Origin: Aquanectria penicillioides | Lineage: Eukaryota > Ascomycota > Sordariomycetes > Hypocreales > Nectriaceae | Length of the DNA: 64,000 bases | Assembly: GCA_003415625.1 (NCBI GenBank) | Contig: PYIU01000003.1 | Coordinates: 7,440,001 to 7,504,000 of the forward strand | Reading direction: 5' to 3' | In this document: one piece after another, positions 1 to 11,533 of the stretch | Layout: each line of letters opens with the position of its first letter | Position numbering within the stretch: the first letter of the stretch is position 1 | Notes under the pieces: model-generated | Databases searched by the model: none | What the model saw: the letters and a program-made list of their open reading frames with translations, nothing else | What the model was told of the DNA's origin: nothing | Made by a program: the position numbers and the translations under genes

Positions 1-608
1 CATCGCTTTATTGCGGCATATTAAGTGACTGTTAGTAAAAGAGTCTGCTGATAGTGGGTACCTGACTAGCAAACTAGGCCGTTTGGGAGGGTGCCGCCGG
101 CTCTGCTCCAAGAGTGGAACCAGCAACAGCCAAACGGGTTGGGCGTTGAGTCAGGGGGGAGACTAATAGAAATTCAAAAGAACAGAAGACGAGCAGTCTT
201 TGCGGGAGATGATGTGGATCTGTCGTTGGGGCTCTCCATGGTTACGCTTCATGGTGGTTGAAGATCGCGCCAGTGTGCATGGGAAAGGCGAGAAAGTCTG
301 GAGAGGAGTGGATTGTGAACGTGGGGAGAGAAAAAAAAAAATAGTCGAAACAAAGTTGGATCTAAAAGTCTGGGTAAGTATACAGTGCCCTCTTGAAAGG
401 AAAAGAGAGAAAGAAATAAAGAAAAAACACGAGCTCTCTATGTTAGAAATGACTCTTTCCTTGGATTGATTCGCCACCAGATCCTTGCATCCTGCAATAA
501 TGCCTATCCTTGGGACTCTTTAGACTTTGAACCCCGGAGGACTGTGATAGGTCTCTCTCTTCCCCGTCAACCTCTCAACAGACAGGCTTGCTTCCGCAGT
601 CTACAGCG
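1..608. other. Intergenic, no gene seen
   Basis: Low-complexity stretches are present, such as an A-run near 331-340. Neither strand gives a protein with a recognisable domain. This is the 3' flank of the minus-strand gene ending at 609. Confidence 0.5.
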
Positions 609-1415
609 CTATCCGGAGAGTTCACTAAGGGCAGGCATCTTGTGAAGCCACTTGTCAGAAGAAATGTCCTCCACAATCCATTTTGTCAAGGCAGCCCGTT
701 TGATCGACGTGGACCAGCCCTTCCCACCCGCCGGCCCCGCGTATACCTCAGCTGCTTGCCGGTCCGTTTCCCAGCTTTTCTGGTCCGAATCCCCGGGTAT
801 CTGCGAGATCCGGAACAGGGTCCAATCCAGGTCGGAACCTTCCTTCTCGAATGCTGCGACGAGATTGTGCATGTTCTGGAAGATGGCGTTGGCGAACAGC
901 CGCATGAATACGCGTACAAGGGTGTGAAAAAATGACCAATGATCATCGGGCAGAGAAACAGAGATGGTGCACATGGCAATGATGCGTCGGACACGATGCT
1001 TTTTCATCAGAGGAAATATAGATTTGAGATAGAAATTGGCGAATCGATCGACCTCAATTTTCTTGTCTGCAATATCCGGTCCTAGAAGCGAAATCACGAC
1101 GGAGGATTCTGCCATGGCTGTTGAAAGCGCTTCAACATCGTGTATCTCGCCTTTGACAACCTGTGTGGGTGGGTTTGGTGAGCAAGCCCTGTCGGAGCGG
1201 GAGTATAGGGTAACAGGGGACGGGAGTGGGCTGACGGGCAAGACCAGTACCTTGATGAGAGCATTGGATGATATGTCATTGGGAATCTTGGATGGATTTC
1301 GGGCATAAACAATGACGGAGGACTTGGCGTGAATAAGCTCCCGCAAGAGGCAGATGCCGGCCGGCCCGGTGCCGCCCAGGACCAGGATCCTCTTTGGTGA
1401 CGCGGAGTCTGCCAT
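609..1415 (-). CDS. NmrA-like NAD(P)-binding protein
   Basis: Two exons are read, 1251-1415 and 609-1160, giving about 238 residues. The 90-base intron (1161-1250, GTACTG...CACAG) keeps frame, so an unspliced reading also stays open, but the intron removes a proline-rich low-complexity insert. The start at 1415 is chosen because the Rossmann motif GGTGPAG follows about ten residues later; an upstream in-frame ATG would add 35 unstructured residues. A strand with VISLLGPD and a helix-strand segment ending RRIIAMCTISVS follow, as in atypical short-chain reductases of the NmrA/NAD(P)H-binding group. No catalytic YxxxK is apparent, so it may be a redox-sensing or isomerase-type member rather than a classic reductase. 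It is divergent from the zinc-cluster regulator at 1991. The substrate is unknown. Confidence 0.75.
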   Translation of the reverse strand: MADSASPKRILVLGGTGPAGICLLRELIHAKSSVIVYARNPSKIPNDISSNALIKVLVLPVSPLPSPVTLYSRSDRACSPNPPTQVVKGEIHDVEALSTAMAESSVVISLLGPDIADKKIEVDRFANFYLKSIFPLMKKHRVRRIIAMCTISVSLPDDHWSFFHTLVRVFMRLFANAIFQNMHNLVAAFEKEGSDLDWTLFRISQIPGDSDQKSWETDRQAAEVYAGPAGGKGWSTSIKRAALTKWIVEDISSDKWLHKMPALSELSG

Positions 1416-1856
1416 TGCCGGATTGGGTAAGGAAAGGCTTGTATATTGTGCAACAACAAAGTCTCGGGGTGAGTTGGGAACTGGAACTGCAGAGAGGGCG
1501 TCGGAAATAATTAGAGTCAAGAAGGGAGAGGACGTGGTTTGATATTTAACTAATTTGATTTAAGCCGACAAGCAGGTAAGCCTGTTGTCTCCAATCTCTC
1601 CGTACTTCCAAGCTGCTGCCATTCCCGCCCAAACTCTGGGCCGCGCGGAGAAAGCCCCGCGCGCCGGCGTCCCCGCGCGGACAAGATTCCCGGCGGAACT
1701 CGGTCCCGGCGCGTGGCGTGGCGAGCGGACAGTGAAAAGAACCAAGGGCCGTCACTGCGAAACAGAGCAAGCAAACGCTCTGTTCTTTGTGCGTTTCGGA
1801 GTCTCTGCGTCTGCGTCTCCACGCGCCTCCTTGTCTCTCTGTCCGAGTCTATTAAG

Positions 1857-1886
1857 CTCGCTTCGCCTCATCTCGCTTCGCCTCAT
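1857..1886. repeat. 15-base tandem repeat, two copies
   Basis: CTCGCTTCGCCTCAT occurs twice head to tail at 1857-1871 and 1872-1886, about 100 bases before the start codon at 1991. It is probably in the 5' leader. Confidence 0.85.
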
Positions 1887-1919
1887 CTCGCAATCCTACA
1901 CAGACAGACGCTGCTGACT

Positions 1920-1950
1920 AACCAACCAACCAACCAACCAGCCAACCAAC
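1920..1950. repeat. AACC microsatellite
   Basis: An AACC tetranucleotide array is interrupted once by a G at 1941. It lies just upstream of the start codon at 1991 and is likely transcribed leader sequence. Confidence 0.85.
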
Positions 1951-1990
1951 GGCAAAGCGTCCGAGGCCCGTCACAGGACGAGACAGATCC

Positions 1991-3940
1991 ATGAGCTCAT
2001 CTAAGAGAAAGAGAAGCGCGTCCTGCTGGACGTGTCGCATCCGCCACAAGAAATGCGATGAGTCTTTGCCTCGCTGCGGGGCCTGCGCCACACTGGAGAT
2101 TGACTGTCACCATGGCGCTCAGAGGCCGGCCTGGATGGACGACGGCGAGCAGCAGCAGCGCATGGTGCAGGCCATCAAGGCCCAGGTCAAGCAGAGCGCA
2201 AAGCGACGCCGTGGGCTTGCTTTGATGGAGACTATTGCAAAGGAACTCTCTGGTTCTCATCCCGGCTCCAAATCTGACTACATTCCTAATCCTAATTCCC
2301 ATGTCAACTCGTCGTCGTCTCTCATGGCCAAGTCGTCGCCGCTGCAGTCCAGTCCTTGCAGCCCCAAGGACGATGGCACCGTAACGTCTGTACCCGGCCC
2401 AATAGATGCTCTGCAAGTGTCCGAGGCGTCTTTGAAGGAGTCGCCCGCCTCTTCTAATTCATGTGGACTAGGCAGTGTCCCCGATCAAGACCTTCCCTTG
2501 GTGCCGTCTCGCACCGAGCTTGAGATGGGCTTCATCACTGGATACATGGACTACGTATTCCCCGTTTTATTTCCGTTCTACAAGCCGTCCATAATTGAAG
2601 GTGGCCGCACCTGGCTGCTCGTGCTCGCCACAAAGAACAACGGCTTCTTCAGCACCGTTGTCAGCACGTCTACATTCTTCTTCTCCACAGTCCCAGTTGT
2701 CCCGGGCCCGGCCCACAATGCTTGCACCTCTACCACGTGGGGCGAGCTCCAAAAACAGGTCGACTCGGCCCTATCGACCGTTCAGCATAACCTAGGCAGG
2801 ATCAGCCGGCTCGGGGTGAGTAACTGTCTTCCGGACACTGTACATCTCATGGCCACAATTGTCCAGTATCTGGGCTTTGAGGTGGCTATTCGATCGGGCA
2901 AGTGGAAACTTCACTTGGAAGCTGCCATCAGCCTGTTTGAACAAATAATTCATGTACACGGGGGAGTCGACAAGAAGCAGAGAATTCAATCCGTGCTCAG
3001 TAGCTTGTCTCGTAAAGGGTCGGTGCCGACCCCCTCTTTGTTGAACACGGAGCAAGGGGCGTTCCGGTTCTTCACCACAATTCTACTAATCGACGACATT
3101 ATATCTAGCACATCGCTTGGACGACCTCCAAGGCTTCAAGAATACCATTCTGAATTTCAGCGTGATGAACTTGGCAATAATACGACTCTCCTGACTGAAG
3201 ACATTCTTGGCTGCCAGAGCTGGATCTTACTAGTCATAAGTGACATAGCAACCCTTGATGCCTGGAAAAAGGACAAGGCTGCCAAGGGAGAGCTTGTAAG
3301 AGCGGAATTGCTCTCTCGGGCAACTTCCATCGAAAATCGCATCCAGACCGGTATCCAAATGCTTGGCCAGGCGGGCTCTACCACTCGCCACGAGCCCTCC
3401 TCGTCACAGCAGCAGGCTCAAACGCCACGAACATATCTGCAACCCTCACAGTGCACATGCGGGTTTGTTAACGCTCCTGGCGAAGCCAATGACAATCTTA
3501 CTCGCATCTGGGCGTATGCCGCTCACACATATCTGCTAGTCGTTTTGTTAGGGTGGCAACCATCAGATCCTGGGATTCGGAGTAATGTAACAAGAACACT
3601 GGTTCTTGTCCAACAGATCTCATCGCCTGGCTGGCTGCGTTCTCTGGTATGGCCGTTGTGCGTGAACGGGTGCCTGGCTTTGAACGAAGAGCGACTAGCG
3701 TTCCACACCATCAGAAACTCCATGCAGGCCCTCCATACCTTTGGAGCGGTTAGAGAGGCTTTCAACATAATGGAAAACATATGGGAAGACGAAAAAACGA
3801 ATAATGCTCCCGGGATATTGAATCATGTTTCAATAGCTTGGGTTATGGGGTCCTGCTCGTGTGAGAGGCATAACATAATCTCGCAGATTCTTAAATGTCA
3901 TCATAACTCGACTCTGACATACAACGGGTATACTAGGTGA
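1991..3940 (+). CDS. Zn(II)2Cys6 transcription factor
   Basis: A single open frame of 649 residues. The zinc cluster is at residues 12-39 (Cys 12, 15, 22, 29, 32 and 39; C-x2-C-x6-C-x6-C-x2-C-x6-C), followed by a basic linker rich in Lys/Arg and a Ser/Pro-rich low-complexity region. From about residue 175 the sequence resembles the fungal transcription factor domain (Fungal_trans_2 type), with a GYMDYVFPVLFPFY segment and later VQYLGFEVAIRSGKWKLHLE. It should act in the nucleus as a sequence-specific regulator. Targets are unknown. The last 50 or so residues match the family poorly, so an unrecognised intron near 3800 or 3' decay is possible. It is divergent from the NmrA-like gene, which is a candidate target by position only. 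Confidence 0.85.
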   Translation: MSSSKRKRSASCWTCRIRHKKCDESLPRCGACATLEIDCHHGAQRPAWMDDGEQQQRMVQAIKAQVKQSAKRRRGLALMETIAKELSGSHPGSKSDYIPNPNSHVNSSSSLMAKSSPLQSSPCSPKDDGTVTSVPGPIDALQVSEASLKESPASSNSCGLGSVPDQDLPLVPSRTELEMGFITGYMDYVFPVLFPFYKPSIIEGGRTWLLVLATKNNGFFSTVVSTSTFFFSTVPVVPGPAHNACTSTTWGELQKQVDSALSTVQHNLGRISRLGVSNCLPDTVHLMATIVQYLGFEVAIRSGKWKLHLEAAISLFEQIIHVHGGVDKKQRIQSVLSSLSRKGSVPTPSLLNTEQGAFRFFTTILLIDDIISSTSLGRPPRLQEYHSEFQRDELGNNTTLLTEDILGCQSWILLVISDIATLDAWKKDKAAKGELVRAELLSRATSIENRIQTGIQMLGQAGSTTRHEPSSSQQQAQTPRTYLQPSQCTCGFVNAPGEANDNLTRIWAYAAHTYLLVVLLGWQPSDPGIRSNVTRTLVLVQQISSPGWLRSLVWPLCVNGCLALNEERLAFHTIRNSMQALHTFGAVREAFNIMENIWEDEKTNNAPGILNHVSIAWVMGSCSCERHNIISQILKCHHNSTLTYNGYTR

Positions 3941-6580
3941 AGATTCACTCAAAGATACCTGAGACCATTTCATGTTAATACAAACACTTGTTTTGGTCGT
4001 CTGATTACCCAGAAATGGTGTGCCGTGGGCACAAGGACCTGGTTCACGGCGTCACCCATGCCGTCATGCAGGGTTACCTGTTACAAGCCTGATCGACAGG
4101 GCCTCAAATCTTAGAATCTCTGAATGAACTACCTTAATCAATTGAATACCAATGAGTGAGGCGTGTGGCTTTTACTTGTTATGCGGGCGGTGAGTGTCCA
4201 GATGACACGCCCTAGAATGGTCTCAAGGCACAACCCGGGGGGGCTCACGACCCATCCATCTCGCTAAAAGGGGAGACGTTCTCATTGGAAACTCAGTGTC
4301 ATATATATATTAAACTTGAATTCTTGAAACCATGTATCAACAAGGTACTTCATGCGAGTCGTCACGTCATATCTTGAGTTTGGTCTATATTCAAGAAGAT
4401 ATCTCAACCAAGATCACAACCTCGACATATATGTACGCAATTGCATTGAACCGCTTTAAGATTATGGCGTTGATAATATGTAATCAATTCGAGATTTCGT
4501 ATAAACTTAGGTTCCCTCTTTGTCTTACTAGAACCATCATACTTTATGATGGCCACTTCGATGTCCATTGATAGATATGGTGAGACTAGATCCTAATACC
4601 TAATCGACGATTCTAAAAACTCTTGTCTAAATCATAAATTGAACATTTCTACGCATTTTTTACATGAGAGATTGCTTTATTAAGAGAAATATCACAAAAG
4701 CAATTGCTTTGACGACTTCATGGCATATAATAGCGAGGTGGTCAATGATGTATAGTCAGGCGATATCAAAGGGAATTTTGTCGCATAAATTCGCAATAAT
4801 TTACATAATACTAAGCACTGACATGATGTCAAATAATCCCACACTATGCATTATGGACTTGGCCCACGCAAGTCACACTATACCGGGTCTCGATCGAAAC
4901 AGACCGAGGCAAATGCAAAATCTTCTCTACTCCGCAAACCCCTCCTGAGGTTTGCAAACATCGGACCATCGGCATTTCCCCTCTTCTTTGAAGACCTCGT
5001 TTATGCATGCCGGCTGACAACATACTACAGTGTCTGTTTGACATGCGCAGTTACTCATCGACGTTTCACTGCCGAGAGAGTATGATCTGATGGCGATGAG
5101 ACTGACAGTTAAATAGAGTTTGCTGAATGACATATCGCCCTCGTTGTGATTGGTTTGGTTCCAAAATCAAGGTCCTTCAATTCTTGATTTTCTTCTATCA
5201 ACGCTAAGCATGTGCAGTTGTAGCAAGGAAATTGATAAGCGCGGCTTTTCTGATAATGAAATCTTGAATTTTAAGGCCTTCCAATTTGCATTTTCCAGGT
5301 CCGTCAAGGGGCTTTCACACATATCCACACCACTGAGCTATTGCGTTACTGATGTTACATTCGCACCTACCATATAAGCTCTAAGACTAGGAAATCCTCC
5401 TTTTGGCTAGTGTGCAACCCAATGGGCAGCTTCGCCACCGTTGTCACGATCAATTGCATTCGGACAAGCCTCATCGTCATAACATCAAGCTTCCCCGCAT
5501 CCTCATCTCATTTTGTCCATCAAGCAACAGCGGCTACTATCAACTGCCGAATTCAAAACGCTTAGCCTCGGCCCATTCGTCCATTTTCAAAACCACATGT
5601 CAATTGAAAATTTAATTGAATTCGTTCCCGGCTGTTGATTAGTTGGAAGACATTGGAACCAAAGCCATGGAACGCAGGGCCCTCATTCACCTTACATCCA
5701 CATGTGGGGAGAGGTTAGTTAGAATACTACCCAAGGTGTCCTATGTAGGCACGAAGTAAAAATTTTTCGTTCGACAAAGTTTTGAATATTCATAATGTTA
5801 CACATCTGACACCATGAGGCTTATACTTTTAGGCTTGGTGTCACCCCAAAGTCGGGGTAGATGCCGCAGATGGGGCGAGGTTGCAATCCCTGAGTGAGCG
5901 TTTTCGATCGAATTCGCACGGAGCTCACTTGAATTACTTTGTGAATCGTGTCCGTCCGTACCCGCAGCGGGGAGGTTTCATTTCCTGCAGTCATCTTTTA
6001 GGTCTCCAAAACTAACCTCTCAGACACGCGTACATCCTACAGCAACGGATCACGGAAGTACCGTTAGTGGTCCTATTTAGGTTTCATTAGCATGTATTCT
6101 CTAATTTCAACCGCAGTGTATTTAGGTATTATATACTTGAACATTAACAACAATTTGATCCAATGCCGTGTTAGACCATTATGTATTTGGCTCCTACTTC
6201 CCTTCTAAGGTTGTTGTTGGGGTACGTTCGCCTACAATTTGCCGTTCATGTCATCCTACCTGGTGGCTTAGCCATTGGAACGCGATGGTCTCGTTTTCTC
6301 TCATGATGGATTCCCCGCAAAGAGAATCTGCAGTTCACCATGTAGCACTGTTACGATACTGGAACAATAATGGGTCAGTGGTGATAAGGTTGAGATAAGT
6401 CGATAGCGGCAGTGAATAGCAATGGATAGGCGAAAAGGAAGGCAGAGAGAGTATATATTGGATCAATCTGTCCGCCTCGTTAGATTCTAATCCAAACAGC
6501 TCTCCAATTCATCTTCAATACCTGCCTCATTCAAAACCAACCCCTTAGTATTTTTAACCATTTTGCAAACTCTTCCCAAC
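3941..6580. other. Long AT-rich intergenic region
   Basis: About 2.6 kb. Only short frames without recognisable domains occur on both strands, and no terminal repeats or transposase fragment were noticed. The AT-richness and frequent TA dinucleotides could reflect old, decayed sequence. Confidence 0.5.
6452..6457 (+). promoter_or_regulatory. TATA box candidate
   Basis: TATATA lies about 125 bases upstream of the start codon at 6581, with a pyrimidine-rich stretch between. The placement suits a core promoter for the calpain-like gene. Confidence 0.4.
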
Positions 6581-8154
6581 ATGGGTGATATCCGAGCCTC
6601 CTCTTCTGACACTTCGGGCAAGGACAGAGGCGTTCTGGCCATTGACCCTTATGCACTCGTTGAAGCCCTGCTTGGTCAAAGGATTGAGAAACCAGAACAG
6701 TCCAACACCATTCAGACGGGCTATGATGACCTCGATTTGAGGCTGGACAATGAGCGCTCTGGGGGAAGAGGCAACCTCAAGCCCGATTCCCCCCCAAGGA
6801 TATTCGCGTTGGTGCTGCCAACCCATACGCGCTTGTCGAGGCCCTCCTCGGCCGCAGCATTGATCGGAACTCCATCAGCACCTCCAAGATCATTTCCACT
6901 GTCCTACAGACCGATTACGATGAGCTCTTTGACATGAAGAACTCGTCTGTCTTGTTTGCGGGATTGAAGCTCAATGAGAGGGAGAGAAAGGCAGAGAAGC
7001 TCTCGGAAAAGGACATGAAGATATTGAGCGAGAAAGATCTCATGACCCCTGATCTCTCCGAAGCCCAGCGGCTAGAGGACTTGGAGAAGATCGGACTCAA
7101 GGATGTTGGCAAGACGCGCGTCAAGGCAGCCCGTATGCAGAACGGGAAGATCCATTTAGTTGTCTATGCCAACTCTCTTGGCCGGACCTTGTCCAACCGC
7201 GAGGTGACAATGTCCATCAACGAGCTTGTTTGCCCATTCAGGGTCCAAAAGGGCCAGTGGACACCACCCAATAGCTCGTGGCGCGACATGTACGACACCT
7301 TCTTCCAGACTGCCAATAGACGCCTCATTGGCAACCTCGCCAACTTCGAGATCGAGGAAAATCGAAAGACGCTGCACAATTTCGACGATCCCACCCAGGG
7401 ATGTGCTACCAACAGTTGGCTCATTGCAGCGCTCTTCTCGGTATTCTGGTCTGACCCGTTAGCCATCAACCGTGCTACTCGAATCCATCAAAACAAGGAA
7501 GAGAAGAAACGCTTGTCGATCAGACTTCATGACAAAGGAGGTGACAATAATTCTCGCAGCGAGACCGTGGTCGTCAACTATGAAATCCCAATCAACAATT
7601 CGAACAATGAACCACTGTTCTGCCGCTCGAGCGACGGTGCTGACATTTGGCCATCGCTGTACGAGAAGGCATTTGCCAAATGGATCACGGGTAGCTCGTC
7701 TGAGCAGCCCGATATGACCCAGACGCATTGTGGAGACCCCGTCAAGGCCATGGCTCAGATCAACGGCCGAGAACCCCACTACTATGTTGTTGAGAATCAT
7801 TCGTCTGCGGACATTCTCGGATTGGTCCGTGGAAACTGCATGAATTTCAAGACAATCAATCCCATGACAGCTTGGACCTACGCCACAGGAAACATGTACC
7901 GGGGCAGCAACGTTGTCGCCAACCACGCATACTCCGTGCTTGGATTCACGACGCTGGGAGAGAAGCAGTACATCGTTCTTCGAAACCCATGGGGTGTCAC
8001 AGAGCCTATCGGTCTGACAAGCTATCCTGGACTGCTTGAGCGCATCGACCCCAACCAGTGGCCCCCAGCTGCCCTCCTTGACCATGGCGGCTTGTTCGCT
8101 GTTGAGGAGCAGGCCTTCAAGCACTGCTTCGCTTGCATCGGTGTCGCAAAATAG
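6581..8154 (+). CDS. Calpain-like protein, catalytic Cys replaced by Ser
   Basis: The coding signal starts at 6581 and switches frame at a run of seven C (6789-6795), then stays open to 8154. One extra C would join both parts into about 524 residues. No good donor site offers an intron explanation. Before and after the break are two similar segments, each with PYALVEALLG, so the N-terminus carries an internal duplication. The calpain (C2) core follows: TQGCATNSWLIAAL is the active-site helix, but the position of the nucleophilic Cys in the usual GDCW motif is Ser. The catalytic His (NHAYSVLGF) and Asn (LRNPWG) are present. It is therefore either a pseudoenzyme or a low-activity variant, acting in the cytosol if translated. 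An ATG at 6934 could initiate a 406-residue protein containing the whole C2 core. Confidence 0.75.
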
Positions 8155-8921
8155 GCGACTGCGAAGTAGTATGAGATCCCATATACCCTTGGTTGACGAT
8201 TACTAACAGAATTCCTTAGTGTTAGATCTTGGAGATCGTTCCGCTCATTTCAACGGGGTTGAAGGGATTGTCAAACAGTGTTGTGTGTCTCAAGGTAGCC
8301 AATCTTGCTGGTCAAAGCTACTTCAACAATGCCTTGACTCAGCTTCCAAACTGAAATTGAGAAAAGGGGACAAAAAAAAGTTGCTTGATTTATTTGAATT
8401 TTATTGCCGCTAGGAGGAAAACCAAAAAGTGAACGACAACAAATTTGTTGGCAAGTGGGGATTTTTCGTGTGGCAAAATTGATCTCGAAGAAAAGAAGGC
8501 GGGGAGTAGCTTAGCCCACAGAGATAAATTGAACAACGAGGGCATGAAATCTAACATTCTGCTCAATGTTGCGTGAAACCGTGAGATGAGCCTGATTCTC
8601 AACTAAAAAATTTAACTGCTCATTATCCCGACTTAAAATTGCAACTCAAGGACGTATGCAGCGCTAGACTCATAGGCCAGCTCATGATCCAGCATATTTT
8701 GCTCCCCTCATCCAGTGGCTTTAATAATTGTTCGTCCCTAGAGCACTTCCTCACGAAACCGTGCGAGTCTAGCACGTACGGCATGATTCCGAAGTTTCCT
8801 TGAAATTTAAAGTCGGTTTATAAAATATTACGGAGGATAGCGGATCTCGAATTCAATTTATCGAGGAACTGATCAACCAAGGTTAGCCGCCCCTAGGGCT
8901 TAGCTCCCACACATGGGAACA
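8155..8921. other. Convergent intergenic region
   Basis: This lies between the 3' ends of the calpain-like gene and the OPT transporter. It is AT-rich, and no gene or terminator motif can be called with confidence. Confidence 0.5.
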
Positions 8922-11533
8922 TCAGGACCAAGTTCCATTAGCAGGGCCAAAGTATCCAATGTCTGGCATGTCCATCCATGGCAATCCAAGTCCGTCGGCG
9001 GTATTTTGCCATCTGTTCACTAGTCAGAGGAGTACAATTCTGCGTAGCCGGGATTAAAATGACTTACACAGTATTTCCCCACCAGTCCGGAAATTGCACA
9101 CCCGGTCCGTAGGTCACCGCAAAGAAGATGACAATCCCGCTGATAGCTAGCCCCGTATCAAGAGCAGCGGCCAAGACATAGTTATACTTACTCCACCAAG
9201 CATAGAACTTCTGATAAAGAATCTTGTTGAAAATGAGGTTGACAATATACCAGCTGCTGTAGTTGATTCCGGTGGCTGGCGGGACGTTGTAGGTTCCGAC
9301 AAAGATGAGCGGCCAGTTTATCTTTCGTATAAACTCGTTTCCAGTCTTTTTCCATAAATAGTATGTCATAGGAGGCAGGATTAAACCAATCCAGAAGAAA
9401 TGCAATAGGCTGCTATAGATGGCTCCAACGGAGTAGAGGCGAGCCGGACCTACGAGACCCCAAATCTACGCAAACTAATTAATTACTAGAACTTGACAAT
9501 TATAGGAGAGAAGAAAACTTACAACCGAGGAAGAAAAGACCGTTCTACCATTAGGACAAGAAAAGCCATTCACTTGGTCCTCATCACAGATATCCGACAC
9601 ATGACCGAGCATCCATTGTGTGACGCCTACTTGGGTCAAGGCACCAAGAATGGTTGCAAGCCCTTGTGCGAAGAATAAGGTGCGTGCGGGAATTTTCAAG
9701 TAATGTGCCAATTTCATGTCCGAGGCAAAGTATAGGCCCTGACCGACGACATCCGTCGAGAGAATTTTGAATAGCATATTAGCGATGGGTCGGCCTTGGA
9801 ACATGTACCCACCGATGAATTCTGAAAGGACATTGAGTTGATTTGCATCAACATTCGTGACTCCCTGAATCATTCCACATGGCACCATGTAAACCGCTGG
9901 GATGACAAAGGCGAGAATGATTCCGTACCAGGGTAGGCCAGTTGAATAACCTTCAGCCATGCCAAAGCTCATTCCTAGGACACCAAGTAGAATAGCTACC
10001 CACCACCACCATGCGACTTTCTTGTATTTGGACATTAGTCGTGCATGAATGTCCAGCTTAAGAGATCCGCGCAGGGCATGCACGATTTCATCCCAATGGA
10101 AAAAGTACACATGAGAAAGGACACTACAGTCTTCAATCAGTTATTTGTATCAAGATAAATCATTGGCCACATACCTAGTAATAGACGCAAATGACAAGCC
10201 ATAGACAAATGCAAATGTCGCTGGCAGATAAGGCGGTGAGTATGAGGCGTATTTTTCCTGATCAAACCTTTCTCCAGTCAATACGTTTGAGACATTGTAG
10301 AGCTGGCCATAGCGATCGTAAACGTCAGCCGTGCATAATGGCATGTAAGAGGTAAACCAGATGTTGGTGTAATAGATTCCAGGCACAATAACCCAGAAGA
10401 AAACGGCGAAACCAACGAATACGTTGACAGCAGCCCAGTGGGGACTAAGCAGTGGGTTCGTGTTGTAGGCCACCATAGACCAATCGAATGTCAAAGGGAA
10501 CAAGCCCAGCCCAGTGACCATACCGAAGACCTGGTTGACGGCGAGGTTTTTGGGAGCAATCCAGCAAATCCATGTGAAGTAACTCAGGCCGGTAAAAATG
10601 AGGCCAGGAAACCAGTACCAGATGAAAGCACCTGTACCGATTACCATGAAAAACTTGATACGGGTCATTTTCCATCCATTGGCGACTGCGTTGGCTCTTG
10701 AGTGAAGGGAGCTTAAGAGAGCAACATTGCTGAGCACACCAGGCCAGATCATGGCAGCCGGTTTTACGAGCCACTGGCTTGAGAGGCCGGCAACAGCATA
10801 ACCACTCAGCTGGCAACAAAGAACAGCCAGGACGGAGAGTCCGGGGGGGATGTCGAACCCATAGAACTTGGCAGCCTGGATAAGGTTTGTTGCATCCGCA
10901 GACCCAAAACCAAAGGACACATTGGCCATAATCGTAATGAGCGCATGCTCTTTGATATTGAAATGTCGATCAGGGTTTAGGCGGCTGATGGGCAATATCT
11001 TGGCAAGTATAACCCCAATTGGGAAAGCCAAGAGTTCAGCGACAAGGGAGACAATTCTCACTCCAGGATAGCGGAGGGAGAAGAACTGGTTTACACCAGA
11101 TCCAAGGAAGACAAATACCTAGATAAAAGAAAGCAAATGTCAATAAAACACTCCAGCATCAGTTCATGCCGACAAAATGGTTAAACCTAACACTGGACAG
11201 GCTGATGACTTGAAAAAAAGAAAGGAAGGGTGAATTGAAGAGTCTTACAATACCCAGCAGCCAAGCACGTAATGTGTTCACAGGCATATCAGGGTCGTCC
11301 GTTTCAGGGACGACCGCTCTCACTGCTGGAAATGGGCTTGTGTCTGCATCATAGTCCCCCTCCTCGGCTTGTTTGACGAGAACGCGGTCAAAGTCAATCT
11401 CTAGATCGACGAGATGCCCCTCTCCAACTTCGACGTCATTGCCAGCTGCGTCAGAGGCATTCTTCTGGCTGGATAAAGTGTCGGAGACACCTTCGTCTGC
11501 AGGCGACAGGATGGGGCTTCCTTGCTTCTCCAT
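8922..11533 (-). CDS. Oligopeptide transporter, OPT family
   Basis: Five exons are read: 11249-11533, 10175-11118, 9523-10123, 9068-9465 and 8922-9012. Introns are 130, 51, 57 and 55 bases with GT-AG ends, and the sum is exactly in frame for 772 residues, a normal length for fungal OPT proteins. A cytosolic acidic N-terminus leads to the family's PVNTLRAWLLG segment, then many hydrophobic helices including SGVNQFFSLRYP, the NIKEHALITIMANV loop and the SDMKLAHYLKIPARTLFF loop. The C-terminus WQNTADGLGLPW...FGPANGTWS is typical and fixes the last exon. It should import oligopeptides or glutathione/metal-peptide conjugates by proton symport at the plasma membrane; substrate cannot be told from sequence. 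Confidence 0.92.

Larger units (their letters stand above)
1416..1990. promoter_or_regulatory. Shared divergent promoter, GC-rich block
   Basis: About 575 bases separate two genes transcribed away from each other, so both promoters must lie here. The sequence shows a GC-rich block with three CGCG-type elements: CCGCGCGG at 1641-1648, CCCGCGCG near 1656-1663 and CCGCGCGG at 1673-1680. Pyrimidine-rich and tandem-repeat DNA follows towards 1990. A role as regulator binding sites is inference. Confidence 0.5.

Noticed and set aside
4300..4315. AT dinucleotide run as a promoter
   Set aside because: The only frame downstream (4332-4571) has no coding character.
3941..6580. Possible transposon remnant in the AT-rich gap
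   Set aside because: No terminal repeats, target-site duplication or transposase sequence was found by eye.
7459..8124. 221-codon minus-strand frame inside the calpain-like gene
   Set aside because: It mirrors the calpain coding strand, whose domain is clear; it has no domain of its own.
10438..10701. Plus-strand frames inside the OPT gene
   Set aside because: They are shadows of the OPT coding sequence in other frames.
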